From CAYQAJ01 sp964415245 (GTDB lineage Bacteria > Planctomycetota > Planctomycetia > Pirellulales > Pirellulaceae): a stretch of DNA of 17,209 nt. Below are positions 15,051 to 17,209 of this stretch, in pieces (the stretch's first letter is position 1; the number at the start of each line of letters is the position of its first letter). The notes below the pieces were generated by a model that was given only the letters and a program-made list of their open reading frames with translations, had not been told where the DNA came from and ran no database searches. Location of the stretch: NCBI GenBank assembly GCA_964415245.1, contig CAYQAJ010000095.1, positions 1-17,209 on the forward strand, given 5' to 3'. Both the position numbers and the translations under genes were made by a program.

Positions 15051-17209
15051 ATGCCCGATCGATCGAAGAACCGTTCCCGCTCGACCCCTAAAACCGCATC
15101 CCCTTCGCCTATCACCCCCGACGATCTTCTGCGCCTGGCGGTCGTCGCCGACCCGCGCATCTCGCCCGACAGCCAGCAAGTGGTTTTCGTCGTCAAGGGA
15201 GCGTCGGCAAAAAAGAAGAGCGAATACGAGACCAACCTGTGGCTCGTCGATACCGCCGGCGGCGCTCCACGCCAATTCACCACTGGCGGAAAAGATGGCC
15301 AACCGCGGTGGTCGCCCGACGGGTCGCGGATCGCGTTCGTCTCGGGACGCGTGAAACACCATCCGCAAGTCTACACGATCGCCGCGCAGGGGGGCGAAGC
15401 GCAGCCGCTCACGCGGTTTCCCGAGGGGAGCATCGGCCGCATTTTGTGGTCGCCCGACGGTACGTGTCTGGCCGTCAGCTTCCGCCCGCAGAACGAATCG
15501 TTCACCGAGGCGGCCAAGAAGAAGCGCGAGGAAATCGGCGCCAGCACTCCGGCCCGCGTACTCGACGATTGGTGGTATCGCCTGGACGGCGACGGATACT
15601 TCGGCGCCCAGCGGTTTTGCCTGTACCTGGTCGACGCCGCATCGGGCGACCACCGCCTGCTCTATCGCCGCGATACGCTCGGCTCGTTCGACTTCGACTT
15701 CTCGCCCGACGGTAGCGAGCTCGTCGTCGCCACCAATCGCGATCGGCTCGCGCTCGTTCGACCTTGGAAAGACGAGCTCGTGCGGATCGACGTGAAATCC
15801 GGCGACATCACGCCGGTCCCCGGCCTGCCCGCCGGCCCGAAAACGTGCGTCCGCTGGTCGCCTGACGGCCGTACGATCGCCTACGCCGGGCGCGAGGGGA
15901 AAGACGGCGCGTACAGCGTCGAGAATCTGGAACTTTACGTATACAGCGTCGACGACGGCACGCTGCGCTGTCTCACCCGCGGCAGCGACCACTGTCTATT
16001 GGCCGTGACCGTCGCCGATACGGCCGAGGCCGAGTTCGCTCCCGTGCTCGAATTCACGCCCGACTCGCGCCGTCTGTTCACCCGCATCGGCTGGCAGGGG
16101 GAAATGCACATCGCATCGATCGCCGTGAAGGGCGGGAAGATCGAGTTCCATACCGAGGGGCCGCTCGACTGCGCGCTCGGCAATCTCTCGAAAGACGGTC
16201 GGTTGCTCGCCGCCACCGTCGCCAGGCCGACGCGACCCGCCGAAGTAGCAGTGCTCAACACCGGCGCGAAAAAGGTGTCAGGAACCTTTGACCGAAACGG
16301 CCCGGAGGGTGCTGCGCATCAAAGGTTCCTGACACCTTTTTCGCGCCTCACCGATCTCAACGGCCCGCTGCTTGCCGAGCGCCTCGTTGCCGAGCCAAGA
16401 GCGAACTGGGTCACCGCCGAAGATGGCCACCGCGTGCAAGTGTGGTCGCTCATGCCCCCTTCGCACAACGGGCGCGATCAAAAACTGCCGGCCGCGCTCG
16501 AAATCCACGGCGGCCCGCACGCCCAGTACGGCTCCGGATTCTTTCACGAGTTCCAGGTGCTGGCCGCGGCGGGCTACGCCGTGTTCTACTCCAACCCGCG
16601 CGGCAGCAAGGGATACGGCCGCGACCACTGCGCCGCCATCCGCGGCAAGTGGGGCACCGCCGACTGGCTCGACATCCAGGCCGTCACCCGGTTCATCAAG
16701 AGCCAGCCCCACGTCGATCCCGACCGCGTCGCCGTCATGGGCGGAAGCTACGGTGGATACATGACCAACTGGGCCATCGGCCACTCCCGCGAGTACGCCG
16801 CCGCCATCACCGACCGCTGCGTGAGCAACCTGGTGAGCATGTCGGGCACGAGCGACGGCCCGATCGAGCCCGATATTTATTTCCCCGGCAACTTCTGGGA
16901 CCGCCCCGAAGCCCGCTGGGCGCAAAGCCCCATCGCGTACCTCGGCAACGCCAAGACCCCCACGCTCATCATCCACAGCGAGGGCGACCTGCGGTGCAAC
17001 GTGGAACAGGCCGAGCAGGTGTTCACGGCGCTGAAACTGCTGGGCGTGCCGACCCGCTTCGTCCGCTACCCCCCCACCACCAGCCACGGCATGAGCCGCT
17101 CGGGCCCCCCCGACCTCCGCCTCCACCGCCTGGGCGAAATGCTGCGGTGGCTGAACAAGTACCTGATGAAGGGCCGCGGCAAACGCACCACACGCAAGCG
17201 CGCCGCCGC
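15051..17209 (+). CDS. S9-family serine peptidase (prolyl oligopeptidase / acylaminoacyl-peptidase type), last codons outside window
   Basis: S9 peptidases cut short peptides; a propeller gates a C-terminal alpha/beta-hydrolase. The 719 codons present show an N-terminal propeller (about 20-440) with repeats such as RISPDSQQVVFVVKG, PRWSPDGSRIAFVSGR and CVRWSPDGRTIAYAGR, and then the hydrolase domain (about 445-719). The hydrolase begins near ANWVTAEDGHRVQVWSLMPP, contains the oxyanion-side HGGPHAQYG and has the nucleophile motif MGGSYGGYM (Ser566). The acid is Asp646 in HSEGDLRCNVEQAEQ and the base is His679 in SHGMSRSG. The triad is intact. No signal peptide is present, so it is probably cytoplasmic. 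The end, rich in Arg and Lys (KGRGKRTTRKRAA), suggests only a few codons are lost. The ATG at 15051 is the first that reads into family sequence. Residues 405-433 are encoded by a palindromic insertion and look foreign to the family. Confidence 0.95.
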   Translation, partial: MPDRSKNRSRSTPKTASPSPITPDDLLRLAVVADPRISPDSQQVVFVVKGASAKKKSEYETNLWLVDTAGGAPRQFTTGGKDGQPRWSPDGSRIAFVSGRVKHHPQVYTIAAQGGEAQPLTRFPEGSIGRILWSPDGTCLAVSFRPQNESFTEAAKKKREEIGASTPARVLDDWWYRLDGDGYFGAQRFCLYLVDAASGDHRLLYRRDTLGSFDFDFSPDGSELVVATNRDRLALVRPWKDELVRIDVKSGDITPVPGLPAGPKTCVRWSPDGRTIAYAGREGKDGAYSVENLELYVYSVDDGTLRCLTRGSDHCLLAVTVADTAEAEFAPVLEFTPDSRRLFTRIGWQGEMHIASIAVKGGKIEFHTEGPLDCALGNLSKDGRLLAATVARPTRPAEVAVLNTGAKKVSGTFDRNGPEGAAHQRFLTPFSRLTDLNGPLLAERLVAEPRANWVTAEDGHRVQVWSLMPPSHNGRDQKLPAALEIHGGPHAQYGSGFFHEFQVLAAAGYAVFYSNPRGSKGYGRDHCAAIRGKWGTADWLDIQAVTRFIKSQPHVDPDRVAVMGGSYGGYMTNWAIGHSREYAAAITDRCVSNLVSMSGTSDGPIEPDIYFPGNFWDRPEARWAQSPIAYLGNAKTPTLIIHSEGDLRCNVEQAEQVFTALKLLGVPTRFVRYPPTTSHGMSRSGPPDLRLHRLGEMLRWLNKYLMKGRGKRTTRKRAA
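16263..16347. repeat. 85-bp palindromic insertion with perfect 29-bp arms, in frame inside the peptidase gene
   Basis: The arms 16263-16291 and 16319-16347 are perfect inverted copies of 29 bases around a 27-base loop. Each arm holds a nested hairpin, AAAGGT (16271-16276) and ACCTTT (16284-16289) around GTCAGGA. The peptidase frame stays open across it and encodes GAKKVSGTFD, then RNGPEGAAHQ, then RFLTPFSRL. Removing about 25 residues would join LNTGAK to RLTDLNGPLLAERL, which looks like normal family sequence at the end of the propeller. The flanks share CGCG (16265-16268 and 16342-16345), a possible short target duplication, although this is also part of the palindrome. Confidence 0.85.

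Noticed and set aside
16263..16347. The palindrome as an intrinsic terminator, because an arm ends in CCTTTTT.
   Set aside because: It lies inside an intact reading frame with the catalytic triad downstream. The T-run is part of the arm, so a terminator role would abolish the enzyme.

Overview
The window is GC-rich chromosomal DNA that most resembles a member of the Planctomycetota, probably the Pirellulales. I infer this from three things: the polA, coaE, rho gene order; large zinc-ribbon and membrane proteins with beta-propeller or coiled-coil parts and no close relatives that I recognise; and several families of short palindromic repeats of a kind I associate with planctomycete genomes. 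The assignment rests on recall and was not checked by a search.

Layout. From 1 to 5042, on the minus strand, lies a housekeeping cluster read as polA (DNA polymerase I), coaE (dephospho-CoA kinase), rho (transcription terminator, cut by the window edge). An AT-rich inverted repeat sits between polA and coaE. A gene-free stretch with a possible promoter and leader lies before rho. From 5393 to 7092, on the plus strand, a very good sigma-70-type promoter precedes a membrane-anchored coiled-coil protein whose C-terminal part looks BRCT-like. It converges with a minus-strand lipoprotein form of methionine sulfoxide reductase B (7168-7791). A gene-poor stretch of about 530 bases follows.

From 8324 to 14788 three large plus-strand genes follow each other: a zinc-ribbon, one-membrane-segment, propeller-like protein; a secreted coiled-coil protein; and a zinc-ribbon, multi-membrane-segment, DUF4190-like protein with a WD40-type propeller. 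They probably form one uncharacterised envelope-associated cluster and are the best candidate here for an undescribed system. From 15051 to the end is an S9-family serine peptidase with its complete catalytic triad, lacking only its last codons.

Repeats are the second theme. There are an 85-bp element with perfect 29-bp inverted arms inside the peptidase gene, read through in frame; an 81-bp element of the same architecture but different sequence just upstream of that gene; a 24-bp tandem repeat beside it; repeat-derived sequence in the disordered N-terminus of PolA; and the AT-rich element before coaE. Two of these repeats appear to have been tolerated as new protein sequence.
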